Assembly (NCBI GenBank): GCA_903934875.1
Contig: CAIZPP010000100.1
Location: forward strand, 1-34,006
DNA length: 34,006 bases
Source of the DNA: an uncultured Methylococcaceae bacterium
GTDB lineage: Bacteria; Pseudomonadota; Gammaproteobacteria; Methylococcales; Methylococcaceae
Direction of reading: 5' to 3'
Numbering within the stretch: the first letter of the stretch is position 1; every line of letters begins with the position of its first letter. The position numbers and the translations under genes are program-made. Below the pieces are notes generated by a model. The model searched no databases, was not told the origin of the DNA, and worked only from the letters and a program-made list of their open reading frames with translations. Shown here in pieces: positions 33,662 to 34,006 of this stretch.

Positions 33662-34006
33662 ATGGCTGCAACTACAATTAGCACTGTAGGCGTAAAAGAC
33701 AAACCGCTTTTGGATGTAAAGTGGCTGGCTTTCGCTTTCACGATCTACACCGTGTTCTACGCATGGGTTCGTTGGTACGAAGGAGTTTACGGCTGGTCCG
33801 CTGGCTTGGACTCGTTCGCGCCTGAGTTCGAGACTTACTGGATGAACTTCCTGTACATCGAGATTGTGCTGGAAATCGTCACCGCTTCGATCCTGTGGGG
33901 CTACATTTGGAAGACCCGCGACCGCAACCTGGCCGCGATCACCCCGCGCGAAGAGCTGCGCCGCAACGTCACCCACCTGGTATGGCTGTTTGCGTACGCA
34001 TGGGCC
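33662..34006 (+). CDS. pmoC: Particulate methane monooxygenase subunit C, 5' part (3' end outside window)
   Basis: PmoC is one of three subunits of the copper-containing membrane enzyme that oxidises methane to methanol. The first 115 residues are present: MAATTISTVGVKDKPLLDVKW, a first helix (LAFAFTIYTVFYAWV), RWYEGVYGWSAGLDSFAPEFE, a second helix (MNFLYIEIVLEIVTASILWGYIW), then KTRDRNLAAITPREELRRN and the start of a third helix. This closely follows Methylococcus-type PmoC. The metal-ligand Asp and His residues known from the family lie beyond the window. GAGG precedes the ATG by about 6 bases. Codon use is cleaner and richer in G+C than in the accessory genes, fitting high expression. pmoA and pmoB are expected next. 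The gap 33438-33661 has a nine-T run but no promoter I could place with confidence. Confidence 0.97.
   Translation, partial: MAATTISTVGVKDKPLLDVKWLAFAFTIYTVFYAWVRWYEGVYGWSAGLDSFAPEFETYWMNFLYIEIVLEIVTASILWGYIWKTRDRNLAAITPREELRRNVTHLVWLFAYAWA

Noticed and set aside
33545-33976. 143-codon minus-strand frame opposite pmoC
   Set aside because: The sense strand is clearly pmoC, and the antisense product has no family features.

Overview
The window is a chromosomal segment of a gammaproteobacterial methanotroph (order Methylococcales; genus not determined). The evidence is the start of pmoC at the right edge, whose N-terminus is of the gammaproteobacterial particulate methane monooxygenase type, and a typical gammaproteobacterial order tuf - tRNA-Trp - secE - nusG - rplKAJL - rpoBC at the left. 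Both edges cut genes: tuf lacks its 5' part and pmoC its 3' part.

Region 1 (1-13840) is the conserved translation/transcription cluster. It keeps its control sites: a hairpin after tuf, a probable L1 operator before rplK, an L10-type leader before rplJ and an attenuator hairpin between rplL and rpoB. Two things are unusual. RpoC carries an extra block of about 50 residues just before the conserved [16 protein letters not shown] segment, and rpoC is followed within 29 bases by a di-heme cytochrome c4-type gene instead of the usual rpsL.

Region 2 (13841-18520) is an accessory, repeat-rich stretch. It holds long composite inverted repeats, a decayed HAF-repeat exported protein, a 606-residue secreted protein with an InlB-type repeat, a 5'-truncated DUF4160 gene with its DUF2442 partner, and a HicBA toxin-antitoxin pair.

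Region 3 (18522-25682) holds a retropepsin-like protease, a membrane protein with an inactive transglutaminase domain and seven C-terminal helices, and an ATP-grasp ligase. This is a known but functionally obscure three-gene association. It is followed by pstC-pstA-pstB, a phosphate importer without pstS or phoU beside it.

Region 4 (25810-29139) is a probable type II restriction-modification system: a C5-cytosine methyltransferase, a controller-type HTH protein and a possibly SacI-like endonuclease broken by a frameshift in a T run. A SLOG-like/DUF4326 gene follows. Region 5 (29512-33434) holds a STAS protein with an anti-sigma-type kinase, a TIGR04073 protein, the ABC-F ATPase Uup, a YkgJ-type cysteine-cluster protein and a HIT protein. 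pmoC then starts, divergently from the last two.

The most distinctive feature is a family of short non-coding elements (core about 115-130 bp), each bounded by TACAGC(G/A)TTTT and its inverse. Four copies lie at 18349, 19109, 25687 and 28419, plus one partial copy at 29353. They lie exactly at gene borders. Two supply the start codon of the next gene, one fills the whole gap between two convergent genes, and two contain other repeat elements nested inside them. No CRISPR array, rRNA or complete transposase gene was seen.
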